A stretch of DNA of 64,000 nucleotides from Vicugna pacos (taxonomy: Eukaryota; Chordata; Mammalia; Artiodactyla; Camelidae), in NCBI RefSeq assembly GCF_048564905.1, contig NW_027328740.1, forward strand, positions 68,328,662 through 68,392,661. Direction: 5' to 3'. Under the pieces are notes generated by a model. That model saw only the letters and a program-made list of their open reading frames with translations. It did not search any database and was not told the DNA's origin. Shown here one piece after another: positions 1 through 12,385 of the stretch. Both the position numbers and the translations under genes were made by a program. Positions within the stretch are counted from its first letter, which is position 1, and every line of letters starts with the position of its first letter.

Positions 1-137
1 AGATATTTGATGACATTTGCCAACATCAATTTTTTTATTTTTATTTTATTTTATATTTTTACATTTTTTTATTGATTCATAATCATTTTACAGTGTTGTG
101 TCAAATTCCAGTGTTCAGCACAATTTTTCAGTCATTC
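1..137 (-). mobile_element. L1 3' end fragment, antisense
   Basis: A T-rich run is followed by sequence resembling the reverse complement of artiodactyl L1 3' ends (a piece reading ACAGTGTTGTGTCAAATTCC, then a CAGCACAA-like segment). It stops abruptly at about 137, exactly where the long duplicated block begins. The matching block near 58.57 kb is not preceded by this sequence, so the edge is a junction. The subfamily is not determined. Confidence 0.6.
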
Positions 138-431
138 CCTTTGTTCATTTCTTTATTCAGCATTTTTGAGCAGTGATTTCGCATCAGGGCCTTGCTAGGT
201 GCTTGGAAACAGAAATCAAGAAATGACCCTTCTCTGCAGGGGCAGGAAGCCTAGACCAAAAGCTGGGTAATGTGATCCGAGCTATGTGCAGACGCTGAGG
301 ACAAACTGTACCCCCGGATTTGCTTTGCCTTCCCTTGCCTTCTGGCTGGTACACACCAGATCCCTGCAACCCAAATGCGCCCGCAGCCCACAGCACAGTA
401 TGTACCTCAATCTCCTCTCCCCTCTCCGCAG

Positions 432-1004
432 GGTCTGCAACATGAGCATCCCTGACTACGTGCAGTGTGCTGAGGTCTATGAGACTCTTCCCGTTGTGGT
501 CCAACCCGTGGGGATCAACTCAGAGGAGAATTTCTTTTGCATCTATAAGCGAATCTCCTCGGTGAGCCAGATCAGCCCGTGCGGCTCCCAGTGGGCACTC
601 TGTATCCACTACAGGCACCACTATGCGCCCGAGAGTGGGTGGAGCGACTTCCAGACCCACCGCAAGGTCGTGGGCCCTGTCACCATTACCGACTGCCTCT
701 CTGCCAAGGCATTCTAGAAGCTCCATGTGCAGAGGAGCTGTATGGCACCACGCTTAATGACTCTCAGCTCTTTGTCTTTGTGCTGCATGGGGAGGTAGCT
801 GAGCAGCCACGCAGCGATGTGTCCTTCAATCTACGAGGACTGCAGGGTGGTGGAGAAGAGGATTGAGGATTTAACTGAGTCATTCTTCATCTTGCCCAAG
901 TCCAAGTGGCTGGATGCAGCCCCCAACAATTCTGGGGACAAGATCGCCCTCCGCTGCATCCCGTTTGAGAAGGAGGACACCATGGGACTGGACACAGACA
1001 GCAG
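432..1004 (+). pseudogene. TRAPPC9: TRAPPC9-like exon 2 relic, copy A (unprocessed)
   Basis: TRAPPC9 is a subunit of the TRAPP II complex, which acts in vesicle traffic at the Golgi and in NF-kappaB signalling. The translated pieces match the N-terminus of the human protein as I remember it: an ATG at 442, then [43 protein letters not shown] and TITDC, and further on YEDC, VEKRIED and GLDTDSR. An acceptor (CTCTCCGCAG) ends at 431 and a strong donor (CAG/GTAAGT) follows 1004, so this is a genomic copy with introns, not a retrocopy. It is dead. Four to five residues are missing before the FEK-like stretch, a TAG lies at 715-717, and a one-base loss near 733 and a second shift near 832 break the frame. 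The final piece (about 833-1004) reads cleanly. A functional TRAPPC9 must lie elsewhere. Confidence 0.88.
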
Positions 1005-1500
1005 GTAAGTTTCCCTGGAGGCCAGTCCACCCTGGCTGTGTTCCAGGTTTCTTCCCTACATCGAGAAAGGGATCAGCAAGGAAGAGGACTATGTTGTAGC
1101 CAAGGTGGAGGGAGGTAAAGCCAGCCGGTTTACGGACATTTAAAAGTGAATCTGCCTCTGTTTCAGAGAGATCCTTTTAGGGTTAATGTGGACACTTCCT
1201 CCCGCTTTTCAGCCAGGACCATGGTGGGACCCCTTGAGTCGCTGTCCAATAGAGTATCCACAGCCACTGATGCTAGGAGCACTGGGGAGGAGGCTGGTCT
1301 GAGCTGAGATGTGCTGTAGGTCAAATGCACATTAGACGCTGAGGTTTCTGTAATAAAAGAATATAAACTATCTTGTTACTTCCTATATTGTTTACATGTC
1401 AAAATGATAGTATTTTACATGCAGTAGATTAAGTAAGATCTGTTCTTAAAATTAGTTTCTAGTATTTGTTTTTGTTTGTTGGTTTGTTTCTTTGTTTTCT

Positions 1501-1904
1501 GTTTTAAATGTGGCAACTGGGAAACTTTCTTTACATGGCTCTCATTTCATTTTTGTTGGGAATCCTGTCCTGAGACAGTGTCAACCCTTTGTTTATAGAT
1601 GAGATGCTGAATCCCGAGAGGCAGAACGAGGCGCTGGTTGAGCTGGGGCTGGAGCCAGTGTCTCCTGCCCCCCAGGCCCAGCACCTGTTCGGCTCAGGCC
1701 CTCTCTTCCTGCCCGACAGCCACCATGCCAGGTTTGGATATCAGAAACACTGCCAGGGACTTCCGAATTAACTCCTAATGCAGGGAAAGGCGTATCACGG
1801 AGTATGGTAGAGAACAGAGAAATGCTCATTCTCACTTTGTCACTGTGATTAAGTCAACGACCCCACTTTGCCTTGGAAGTGCAGACGAGCTCTTCTGGGC
1901 TGCC
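1501..1904 (+). repeat. Near-identical patch inside the duplicated block, copy A
   Basis: Positions 1501-1859 match 59943-60301 with no difference, and the identity continues to 1904 with only one change (position 1860). The flanking sequence on the left differs from its partner at roughly one site in fourteen. On the right the copies diverge at once, with a small indel and clustered substitutions. The patch covers the exon-like frame at 1599-1731 and about 100-170 bp of flank on each side. Recent gene conversion explains identity that includes non-coding flank better than coding constraint does. Confidence 0.85.
1599..1731 (+). other. Exon-like open frame of unknown identity, copy A
   Basis: A 133-bp segment is bounded by a good acceptor (TTTGTTTATAG, ending 1598) and a weak donor (CCAG/GTTTGG after 1731). 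It is open in one frame, giving a peptide with DEMLNPERQNEALVELGLEP near its start and LFGSGPLFLPDSHHAR near its end. GC content is much higher than in the neighbouring intron. I do not recognise the protein and it is not part of TRAPPC9 as I remember it. The frame stays open to 1771 and is identical in the second copy. It could be a cassette exon, an exon of another gene caught in the duplication, or chance open sequence. Confidence 0.4.
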
Positions 1905-4900
1905 TACCTCCCCACCTTCTGCTCTGTTTCCCCGTGTATTTATCGTGCTCTGCCTCGTGCAGAAGATGCTGAGATGCCTTTGCCGAGAGTTGGTCCCTGT
2001 TTGCTGGGGAGAGTGAGGGAAGCTGTGTCACCCTGGCCTATGGACTTGGGCCATGAGGCTGAAGAGCGCTCATGGTGGTCCCACAGGTGACGGTCGGAGG
2101 ACCTGGCACTTGCTGCCGGGCCCACTGTGGGGGCGGTGATTTGTGATTCTTGAACTTAACTAATCTCAGATTCTACTTTCTGGTTGTTGGTAAGTTGGAG
2201 GAGAAGATGCCAGAGAATTGATAAAAAGAATGTTCAGACCAGCCCTGTGAGTTATAGGAACAGGGGACCCGAGTCCCACCTGTGTGAGGTGCCTAGCGGG
2301 CTCTGGATGAATTTTCTGTTCCTCCCGAACATACCTCTATGGCTTAAGGAAGGGGCAAGTCATATCGTGGCCATAAACTGTACTTGTTCCCACGGGGCCC
2401 TGTGATCTACATGCCCGCACTCCCCTTCTGCTCCTTGGAGATGAAGTGTCAGGTTTAGGAGCCTGGACACTGTTGAGGGCATAGCTGCCAGAACTGTGCT
2501 ACACTGAGGCTGGCTCCGTTCACCTCACATGTCACCTCCTGTTGAGTCCTAAGGCGTCATTCAAGGTAGGTGCATCGTTGCAATGAAAGCAGGGACCTCC
2601 TTCACCCCCTGGACAGACTGGTGGGTGATCAGTGGAAGCCTGGAGCCCTGCCCCATCCCCCAGGCCAGTGCCTCTTTTGTCATAGGAGGCACTGGTGACA
2701 CTTTTCTCAGCAATTGCTTGGCTCTGAGTCTGCAGAGTCACCAGAGAATGCCAGCTTGTTTTTAACTTTTGAAGTCTGCCCTTGGGATTTGACGGAGTAG
2801 CTGGATGTGTGCTTAGCCCATAGTGGAAGACACTGTCACCATTGTTTACCCAGAACCTCGTGTACCAGCCATGGCTCTCGGCATGAAAATACAGCAGCGC
2901 ATTAAACCTCCCTCCTGGTGAGTCTGTCGGTTCTGGTACCATAAGGGCTCAGCCAGCATCTGAACGTCAGTGAGATATCGCGGCCAGTGAGCTAGGGTCA
3001 AGCACATTCTCTTCCAGTCACTTTTACTCCATTGCTGCTTTTACTATTCCACAGTCATTAGTTTTTTGAACAATGCTTTGGTGCAGGAGCAGAGCCTAAT
3101 TCTCTCCTGCTACTCTTGTTAGAAGTGAGTAAAATTGTCCAGCCTGAAATGAGACCACAGTTTATAGCTCAAATCTTCCTAGACGCATGTAGGTGGAGTT
3201 TTGTTTAGGGGCGCTGACCACGTTGGGGTCCCCTGGCAGCGTCGCTCCCCTCAGGCCCCTGTCTTCCCTGGATCAGGAGGTGAGGGTGGGTCTCAACGTT
3301 CCCGCGTCCCTGGCCTCAGACACTCACATAAATTCTTGTACAAGCTGTCAAAATCATTTTTGTTCTTGTGTGTTTCTAATTTTCTCTTGTTCCTCTTTTC
3401 CTTTTTCTTTATTACTTTTTCTCTTGTACTGCCACGTTAGCATCTTGTTGCGTCTGAAAATGTGGGCTGTGCACACCCTGAATTTGAAATAGCCAGATTG
3501 CCCTCCGTGCTGTCTCCATCGCTTTAAAAACCAAAAAATTAACAGTTGCCTTGATCCCTGTATTATCCTAGTCATCATTTTTATTTCTAATTTTTTGAAA
3601 TATTTGCTTTGTTACCACATCACCCACTGGTGTTTGATAACTGTTAAAATCCTTGCTTTGAGGAACCTGTTTGGTCCTTCTTATATTTGGTGACAAATGT
3701 GCCTTTATTAAATTTGTTTGATTGTTTTGAAGAAGTAAGATGCGAATTGATTTGGGCTGCTGCTGAGGGATTGTTTTCATGGAGTATTTAACCTTGTAAA
3801 GTCAAATTCTGCAGGATCTTTCTTGATTCCTGCTTTTACACAAACGTGCTCGGCACGCCGTTTTTGGCTGTCGCTGTGTGACATGCGTGACGGCGCTTCC
3901 TGGCCAGCAGTCACTGGTGAGAAAGTAGCCTGCTCTGGGGTGAGCAGCTGCAGGGGACGCTGTTGGAGGAAGCAGTCACCGTTTTGTTATTATTTTTTTT
4001 TTTTTGCATTCAACTTCCCCATGCCATTTACTTTACTTTGCCTTCATAAAGGGGCAGAAGTGGGTCTAAAATCCATGCCACTCTTTTGTTCCCTTTACGA
4101 GGCTGGTTTCTCTGAGTGTCAGGAATACATGGCCTTCTCTGAAGAGGCTGGCTCACCTGTATCTGGTGGACAAATGGACCGCTAAAGGGGACAGTAGGTT
4201 CCACTCTGTTTCAGCCAGTGGGCATTCATAGCCGGGTCTGTGGTTTGCCTCAGCAGCAGTGCTGGCCTCCCTGCACCAGCGTTTATTTTAACCCATGTTG
4301 GCAGTAAATAGCTGACTCCGTGTCTGTTGCAGCTGATGTCCACCACTGACGGCCGTGTCGTTAGTTTGCGGTAGTGAGTCTCCGACACCTCAGTCAGCCG
4401 TGAAGGAAGATGCTTTGGCCGACCTAGGACCTTGGATTCTCACCCCCACCATGGTTCATCTCACCCGGTGGAAGGATTTGGCTACCACCATCATGTTGAC
4501 CATGAGGCCTTGTTTGTCTTTTCATGCTCTGGTCCAAATGTGGACACTACATTTTTCACTGAATTTGTCTCGATTGAGACAGGCCAGAATATCTGAATGA
4601 GTCCATCACATTCTGGGTGGGGAACAGAATAGAAGTAAATGTCTCAAGTAGATGGAGTCTAGGCTGTCCGGGTTGGCAAATGAAGGCTGGGATCTGTGAT
4701 GGCCAGGCTGCACCCTGGACACAGGCCTTTCCCGTGGCTCCCGAGAGTCCAGGGGTCGGATTGAGAACAGACTTTCCTGGGATCCTCCATCCTCATCTGC
4801 TCACTGGCAATTGTGTCTGCTAATTAGGAGCTCCCCCAGACCTCGGGCCCTTCAAAGCTCAGACCACGGGAGAATCTTGAGTCCCTTCTCCTGGGCCTCC

Positions 4901-6084
4901 TTTGTGAGAATCCAGTGCCTTTTGAGGTGACCCGTGCCAGGAGAAGCCTCCCCCTCCAGGGAGCTCCCTACGGAGGACTGTGACTCAGTGCACCATGCTG
5001 TAAGCTTCTGGGGTTCCGGCCGTGGTCCCTGCAGAACCAGACTTGAGATGGGCTTAGCGATGGAAATAATAGGACTGATTCCGGGGCAGGGATTGTGGGA
5101 GGGAACAGTGGAAATTGAATTTGACCTCAAACACATAGGTGGGTGCTGGGGCTGTTACTAAAATGGGGAGACTGGGAGGTACCTGCCAGGAATCGAATTC
5201 CAGAGTAAATAGTGGACATGAGGCATTTTTAAGATGCCATTTTTCATCCAAGTTAGGACTTCAAAGAGGCACTCGGGTATGTGACCCTGGGGCTCACCTG
5301 AAGAAGCCGGACTATACATACACGTTAGGAGTTGTCATTCTTAGCTGGTGTTCACAGACTTGCATGTGAATTAGATCATCTCGAGAGGTGCAGACATTGG
5401 CTGGGGGGGGCATGGCTGTGCCTGGTTTGGAGGAAAGCCCAGACCATGCAGCTTTGGTGTGTCAGTCAGCAGCGTTTGCGATTTTTCGACTAATGCCGTT
5501 TATCCTTAAGGGGCCGGGTGGTGGGCAGGGCCAGCCAGGAAGAAATCTGAAGGGAGGGTCGTAGCCATGTGTGAGTCTTGGGAAGATGCAGAGTCTGCAG
5601 GGTGCCAGAGGGTAGAATTCTTTGAAGCTGGAGTTGGAGTGGGGAGTGGGGAGAAGGTAGTCACACTCACCTGTGAGGGAGGGAGGGAGGCCTGGGGAGT
5701 CCCCACCCTACCGGACTCACTTTCCCATGAACAGAAGGCAATCATACAGAGTATCTGTGGTGAGAAAGGATGGGCACTGGGAGGGGAGCCAACCTGGAGA
5801 ATGGTTTTTGGACAGTTCTGGAATAGTCTCCCTGCAAAATAGAGTTAAAAATGCCCAGACTCTTAACATTGATAGTGACTTGGGAGGATGCAGTTGTTTT
5901 TCTGGCCTCCTAAGGGTAAGGCATGTATCCGGGGATACACAGATGATAAGGGCAGTCTGTTCCGGGGGCTTGATCCTTACTGGGGGAACAGTGTAAGTTT
6001 AAAGGGGGAGAAGGACAGCGGAGGGAAACTAGCCAGGCCCCGTCTCAGGTACCAGTCGGCCGCCCTACTTGCATGTTGCATTCA

Positions 6085-6235
6085 CACCCATGCTTCCCAG
6101 GTGGGTGGTGGCAGCCCCCTTTTGCAGATTGGGAAGCCTTCTCAGAGGGGTTAAGGAATTGGTTCATTTAGCGGCTAGTAAATGATGTAGCAGGATTCAA
6201 GCAGAGCCTTGTCAGACTTCAAGGGCATGTTCTCT
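6085..6235 (-). mobile_element. MIR SINE
   Basis: The stretch reads as the reverse complement of the MIR core: TTTTGCAGATTGGGAAGC, then a GGGGTTAAGGAATTGG-like segment and a GCTAGTAAATGATGTAGCAG-like segment. It is old and diverged. Confidence 0.6.
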
Positions 6236-8105
6236 CTACTGTTTCCAGTACTTCCCTGTTATACCTGGAATGGTGAAGTGGGTCAGTTTTGGAGCCTTTC
6301 AGAAAAAGTATGATTTAAGTGCCTCAGGACTGTTTCACAAATCTCAGTGTTCTTTGATGGTTCGGAAGCACCGCAGTGCTTTATGCCCCACAGATGTAAG
6401 GTTTTACTCTTTTGACGATGACGTGGTTGCAAATGACGTACAGGTGCAAAACCACACTTAGCAGCTTCTGAAGGGAAACTCTCCAGTTCTCCCTTGATCG
6501 GCTGTCTTCCACGGGATGTAACTGTGCTGCAACTTAGGCCTGAGGTTTACTTATGGAGTGAGGGTTTGATATTCAAAGTTAGCATAAAACGGTCAGATGA
6601 AGAAAATCGACGTTGACAATTTATTATTGGGTTTCATTAGTCAAGATATACTATCAGTCAATGGCCCATATAACAAATGAAATTGAGTACAGGACATTGC
6701 ATTTCTTCCTTTCTATTTAGTGTTCTCTTACAGAATAAGGTTGCCTGCTTTGTAACATCAGCTCCACCACCATGGCACCTATCAGTGTGTAGGTACGATT
6801 GCATGTACACCGTGAATATAATCTGGGCTTCCTCAGCTTCAAACACTACAGTGCATAATCACTGGCTGTAGCCATCGCTTAGTCACGCAAATACTTCTAA
6901 AATTATAGGATGCCAGAAAAGAAAGAAGAGAGAGAGAGAGATTGCCTTTATCAAAATTCCTTTCAATTCTAACTGCAAACTGTTTTTGAGCAGCTCTGGT
7001 TTCCTTTGGATATGAATATATACATTTTTTTGCATGTAATCTGGGCTTTGTACTAGAACACCAAGCTCTTGCTGTCCACAAGCCACAAAAATAATAACCA
7101 AATTGCACACGTGTGAAATGGTTTATACTTTTTTCTGAGAAAGTATCCTTGAATTTGGGACTTGGGCTGTGATTTTTGCTTTTTGCTTCCCCCAGCCCTC
7201 TTGCAATCTCTCACTCCTTCCCACGTGGCCCCCAAGATTTCGTGGTCTCAAAGGAGTGGGCAAACAACCAGTTGGTCACCATGTACTGCTGCTATAGATG
7301 GAGCCCAGCGGAGACCTAAAGGACATTATCTGAGAGGACTTCCTGGAAGAAATGGGCCCTACATTCAGTTGTGAGGACAGAGTAAGAATCAGCCAGGAGA
7401 AGAGTCAAGAATGTGGCTCAGGTGGCAGGTGCAGCCCGGGCAGAGGCCTGGAGGCTTTTTGTGTGGGGACCCGTGGAGAGTGCCCTGTGTGATCCAGGGT
7501 GGAGGGAGCCCCTGCTGGGGAGGACACTGGAGAGAGTCCGGGGTGTAGGGCTTTGGAAGAAGTTGAGTTTTACTAGAACTGACACAGTAGGCAGTGAAGG
7601 GTGTCATCAGAAAGTGACCGTCAGGAAAGGTACTTCTGGTTTTGCTTCTGATATTCTACAGACAGAAGGGTCGGGACGAGAGAGAGCAGGTATGTCTGTC
7701 CCTTTGAGACCCATCCCATCATTCATTTATCCATAACACGCGCACTTCTGAGTGTCAAGGGGAGAAAAGTTTCAGCCACATTAGTAAGCAAAATGTATTT
7801 GGTTCTTGTGAGCTTAGCATTGTCAGAAGTTGAATTACCCTAGAATGTTCTAGGAACAGAGGAAAAAATTTGGGAGGTTTGAGGGAGGGAAGGCTTCCTT
7901 GGGAAACAGTCAAAATGATCCTGGAGGCAAGTGGCAAGTAGGAGCAGGTCAGGGGGCCCTTTGGTCACTGGGGACCTGGGTACTGAGGTGAGGCTGGGCA
8001 AGCAGGGTCTGGGGTGGGGATAGAATTCCACCAGGGAGACTCTGAAGGGTTTGAAGTGGGGGTGATGTAATCAAATTTGTGATTTGGGAAGGCTGCCTTG
8101 GCTCT

Positions 8106-8108
<3 letters not shown>

Positions 8109-8151
<43 letters not shown>
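8109..8151 (+). repeat. (TG)n microsatellite
   Basis: About 21 uninterrupted TG units, preceded by a short CT run. It is pure enough to be length-polymorphic. Open frames crossing it are artefacts of the repeat. Confidence 0.97.
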
Positions 8152-8153
<2 letters not shown>

Positions 8154-9287
8154 CGGGGAAGAGGGGGAGGATGCCACCAACTCGGGGGTCATTAGAAGAC
8201 CATTCACAGGCTGGGAGAGGGGCGTTGGGACTGCTTGAGGACGGCAGGGGCAGTCTGATTGCCGGATTTCCTTATGGGGAGGGCTTGTTAGCGGGGTCGC
8301 TCTAGCGGCACCTTGTGGCTGGAAGAAAACTGATGGAGGCCGCCAGGTGGAATTTCCTCTTCTCTCCTTCCCCGCCTTGTGTGATGATCCTAGCTCAGCT
8401 AACTTTGGAACAGAAGAGCTAAGTTCCAGGGTAGCCCAGGGGTTAGTTGAGCTCGTTCAAGTGAGATGTGATAGGATTTAAGCTTGTGTTGAGATCTGCA
8501 TGTTCACTTAGCAAGAAACATCCCGTCATTTCGATTTCCATAGGGGTTTTTATTCTTCATAAAGATTGCTTTATTGGTGAGAGGAAATTTAATACAGCTG
8601 TTGTCTTTCTCAAAATAAATCATATCTTTTAAGAACTTTAATATTCAAACGAATAGGAATGTATAAAAATGTTAAAGTAAGTCTTTGGTGTAGTTTCTTT
8701 GCTTTGTGAGCTAATGTGGATTTAGAGTATTTGCATTAGTTAATAGCACATCCTTGTCAGTATTTCAAGAGCTGTTAGTGAGCGCCCCAGGCCCCACCTC
8801 TCAAAACATCATTAAAGTTTGTTCTGAAATAGTGAGGTCATAAAGGTCTTTTTTGAAGAAATCAAAAAGTTGGTTTATAATAAGCAGCATAGCTACATTT
8901 ATAAAATAATAATAGGTTCAAAATTAAGAAAGTGGAGGATAATTAATTTTTTTAAACCTGAAACATAAAGTTTCTTGTGCTAATGTTGCAACTGGAAATT
9001 TTGAAAAGAAAAATCCTATTGTAATATCATCTATCTGGAATACATATATGACTTTCACGTTTGAAAAGTAACTGTGTAGTGGTTTTTGAAGTCAGGAGCA
9101 TTCCAGCTCAGTTACTGGCAGTGGTGGTTGCTGGTTTTCAATGGAAGAGCCTAAATTTGCCTTCTTAGCTTTTTTTTTTTTGTAGTGAGAGTGTTAAGTA
9201 GTGCTTTGCCAGCATGATTTTGGGGCAATTTGAGGGCAGATGTGTACCAGCAGTGAGATATTTTCATGCATTGTATTTTTTGAACAT

Positions 9288-9403
9288 CACCAGGGCACGT
9301 GTGGGTTTGTGCCTGCAGGCTGGGATGCTGCAGGGCTCCCTGATCCATCACCGTTATGTCTTGGTGCTGCTACAGTCAGTGAATGATTTTCTGTGGCTTG
9401 GAG
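9288..9403 (+). pseudogene. TRAPPC9: TRAPPC9-like exon 3 relic
   Basis: The + strand reads [10 protein letters not shown], then a diverged stretch, then SVNDFLWLG. This matches the human TRAPPC9 segment containing [10 protein letters not shown] and SVNDFLWLG. The frame ends in GGAG followed by GTAAGG, a good donor, and the phase fits the next residue (Ala) of the protein. The 5' part of the exon is damaged. The segment equivalent to HYKKRCQGRMRK is missing or scrambled, about 13 bases appear lost before the VG residues, and no clear acceptor is visible. It lies 8.3 kb downstream of exon 2 copy A on the same strand, in the expected order. Confidence 0.85.
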
Positions 9404-9689
9404 GTAAGGTGGTCTGATGCAGATGATCAGATGTGCAGTTAAAGTGCTATTACTTGAAATAAGAGTAACCTAGAAACATGGCTCTAACAATACAGGATGA
9501 GGGAGGAGAACCGGCTGAGCTGCTTGCAGTGGGGAGTCTTCTCAGGTGACTCCCTAACCGTGATTCCTGCTAATATCCGCCCCAGCCCTGCACGGCAGTC
9601 TTAATGTGGAAGAAAAGATTGTCAGTGAGCAATCTAAGTAAAATCTTTACTCTTTTCTATCCTGATGATGAATATGTAAGTTGTTTTCA

Positions 9690-9810
9690 TGGCTTAAGTA
9701 CATTTCCTCATTTGTGAAATTTGAGTAATATCGTTTACCTTGTCTGACTGTGAGAGTTAGATGCCTTGTATACAAAGAACCGAAGAGGTGCTTAATAAAA
9801 ATGTACTGTC
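9690..9810 (+). mobile_element. MIR SINE
   Basis: It contains the MIR-like segments CATTTCCTCATTTGTGAAAT and GTGCTTAATAAAAATG, in + orientation, with a weakly matching middle. Confidence 0.5.
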
Positions 9811-11179
9811 ACAATGACAGATATTTTAGAATGATCAACTCTGAATACTAAAGAGTGTCGCTTATTTCTGATGCATATTCAATATGTATATATATGATAT
9901 ATTTGAATATGGTATAAAGTAACAAGGATTTATTACTTTTTAGGGCAGTATGAAATTTTAATGAAATCTGTGTAATTCTAGTGAGACAGGGACTAGGTAA
10001 ATTGCCTTAAGCAGACGACCTTGAAGATTATTTACACAGAATATGTATTGTTACAACTCAGAATTCATGTTGCCGTGTAACCATCCACTCAGACATTTAA
10101 ATTCATGGGGTTTTGACCAGATCCATTAAGTTTGGTAAAATCCACATTGATCATTTTCAGGGAATAAGCTTCTCTCTTTGTGATTAAAAAAAATTTTGAT
10201 TTTTTTCTGCACTCTTAACAGTTTTAAAACATCAAAACATTGATTTGACATGTCACTTTATTAATAGAGAGAATAAAGCTCATGTTGTTTTATTATGTAA
10301 ATAAATATTTTTGTATTTCCACAAGGTTGTACGATTTCCTGGCTCTTTGAGAAGTATTTTACAATATACTTAGATAACCTACTGTTGGAAAAATACAAAC
10401 GTGACTTTTATGAATATAAGCCTAGTACAGATCTGTTGGTTTTTGCTACAGTGCAAGACATGAGGCGTAGGAGAGCTTTGCTGCTGATTGCCAGGGGGAC
10501 AGATCCCATGTCTCAGTTTCCACTCTTGTAAAATGAAGTGGCTGGACCGGATTCTTTCCTCTTCTAAGATGAGTTTCCATGAGCTTATGTCTTCTGTTTA
10601 TATTCAGGAGTACTATCAATATCAGATTAAATACTGAATACCCCTCCCTTCCCCCGAAGTAAATTGCAATATGTGCTACATAAGCATTTAGTTATCTGAT
10701 TTTCGTTTCTGATCCTACAGGCAATTTTTGTGTTGCATCTTTCCCGGCAACCTGGAAGGTCTTTTTACTCACAGGTGGCGCTGTTGCTCCTTCTTACAGT
10801 CTTAACTTTCCTGTTTGTAAAGGAAGGCTTAAACAACGTTATTTTAATTTCTTTGCTTAATGCTTCAGAATAGCACAATGTCCATTATGTCTGTCTACCT
10901 GTAAAAATTATTCTGCTTTTATCTTAGTTTTATTCTATCATCTCGCTGTGAACATTTCAGACTTGCTGTGCAAACAGTGACAAAATCGGACTTTTCTTCC
11001 AGTGTTAGAAACCAGTGAGCCGGGATTTTATAAAACAGCTAGAAGCGGCATCTGGAGGACCTTAAAGCTGAAAAGTGTATTGAGTTCACTGAGTATTGAC
11101 TCCGCCGCTCTGTGTTAATTGGTGGTAGGAGATTTGGTACATATACGAAGGGGTGTAGTATTTTGACTTGGGTTTGCGT

Positions 11180-11300
11180 GCACGCGCTGCCACTGAGCCA
11201 CGTGAACCTGAGTCAGTTCGTTTTGAGTTTTTCCCTCGTCTGTGAGATGGGGGCATTCGTATCTGCTTTGTAGAATTGTGAGAATTAGAAATTATGTAAA
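11180..11300 (+). mobile_element. MIR SINE
   Basis: TGCCACTGAGCCACGTGAAC is followed by a TTCCCTCGTCTGTGAGATGG-like segment and GAGAATTAGAAATTATG. This is the standard MIR order in + orientation. Confidence 0.6.
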
Positions 11301-12149
11301 ATGTTTACCACAGTGGGTATGTCAAGAGGGCTCAAAAACTTTAGCTGCTTTTTTGTGTGAAGCCATCATTTGAGAGTCTTTGGCAATTACTAAGAAACAG
11401 GAAAATAAGAAAAGATGGTTTTATGATGAGAGAGATTTGAGGAGGTTCCGTAGTTCCTAAACCCATAATTAAGCATCAGCAGAGTAAGAACTGTTACACA
11501 GTCGCCCTGAACCAACTTTAAGCCACAGAATTATTTGTTACTTCATATATGTTGGGGCTTAAGGGGAACCAATACTTATACACATGTTGTCTCCAGCAGC
11601 CAACTGAGAGATGACACAAAAGATTAGGCAGGCGATAAATGTCTTCTTTGTAACTGATGAAGCCACGTTCTCCATGAACTTCAGGGCTGTGGAAAAATGC
11701 GTGTCATGATATTGTGTCCCAGAAGTGGACAGTCACACTGTCCTATGTAGCTCTGGGCCACAGCGAGCCTTCCCTTGAGGGGACCTGCCCCTTCATGCAC
11801 AGGGCTGACCTGCCATGGAGCTGAGCATCCCAGGTGCTTCCCAATGGTGATCAACACGAGTGAAAGGAAGGGTTTCAAACTCCCTGCTTGTCTCCCCGGA
11901 CTCACACCTCACTCTGTTCGTGTGATGAGGGCTATCTGTGGGCCAGGGGCCAGGGATGTGAAGGGAGAAGCACTCTCCACGGCCCAGAGGAGTGATTAAG
12001 AGGCATCCCCTCCCTCGGTTTAACCAGGTGGTGGGATGGAAGAGAAGTGTTCTCCCCAAGAGTTTATAAAAGAAGAAATAAGGATTTTCTTAAGGACTTA
12101 GACTAGCCAGTAAACATATAAGATGATTAGAAGAGAGACTTGTAAATCA

Positions 12150-12385
12150 CTTTCCTATTAAGCTGACATTTGTTGAACACCCAAAATGTGCAACATTCTT
12201 TTCTGAGAATTTTACAGAAATGAATCCTTCAATCTTCTCAACAAGCGAGTAAGGAAGGTTTGATTGTTATCCCAGTTTTACAGTGTGAAAATTGAGGCAC
12301 ACAGAGGGTAAGTAAGTTGGCAAAATCACAGAACTAGTAAGTGGCAGAGCTGGTATTTAAACCCTGGTTGTCTTGTTTTGAGGCT
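12150..12385 (-). mobile_element. MIR SINE, nearly full length
   Basis: The stretch is the reverse complement of MIR. It reads CCCAGTTTTACAGTGTGAAA, then GAGGCACACAGAGGGTAAGT, then CAGAACTAGTAAGTGGCAGAG. This is the clearest MIR in the window. Confidence 0.75.

Larger units (their letters stand above)
138..5638 (+). repeat. Long direct repeat, copy A
   Basis: This block aligns base for base, apart from scattered changes and small gaps, with 58568-64000 in the same orientation. The offset is about 58.43 kb. Homology starts at about 138 here and 58568 there, and it is still running when the window ends. By eye, divergence is around 7 percent in ordinary stretches such as 1141-1500. The block carries TRAPPC9-like exon 2 and part of the following intron. 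Sequence left of the block is unlike that left of the other copy. This is what a head-to-tail duplication of about 58.4 kb would give, although a dispersed duplication of a shorter segment is not excluded. Confidence 0.93.
1005..9287 (+). other. Former TRAPPC9 intron 2 (copy A)
   Basis: This stretch separates the exon 2 and exon 3 relics. The first 4.6 kb belongs to the duplicated block. It contains the exon-like open frame at 1599-1731, a MIR near 6.1 kb, a TG microsatellite near 8.1 kb and a short poly-T run near 9170. Several open frames of 60-140 codons occur but none shows protein-like conservation. The region 7390-8330 is G-rich on the + strand and resembles degraded old interspersed repeat that I could not assign. 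Confidence 0.6.

Noticed and set aside
7965-8305. Open frames through the TG repeat (repeated Cys-Val or Thr-His)
   Set aside because: Translation of a microsatellite.
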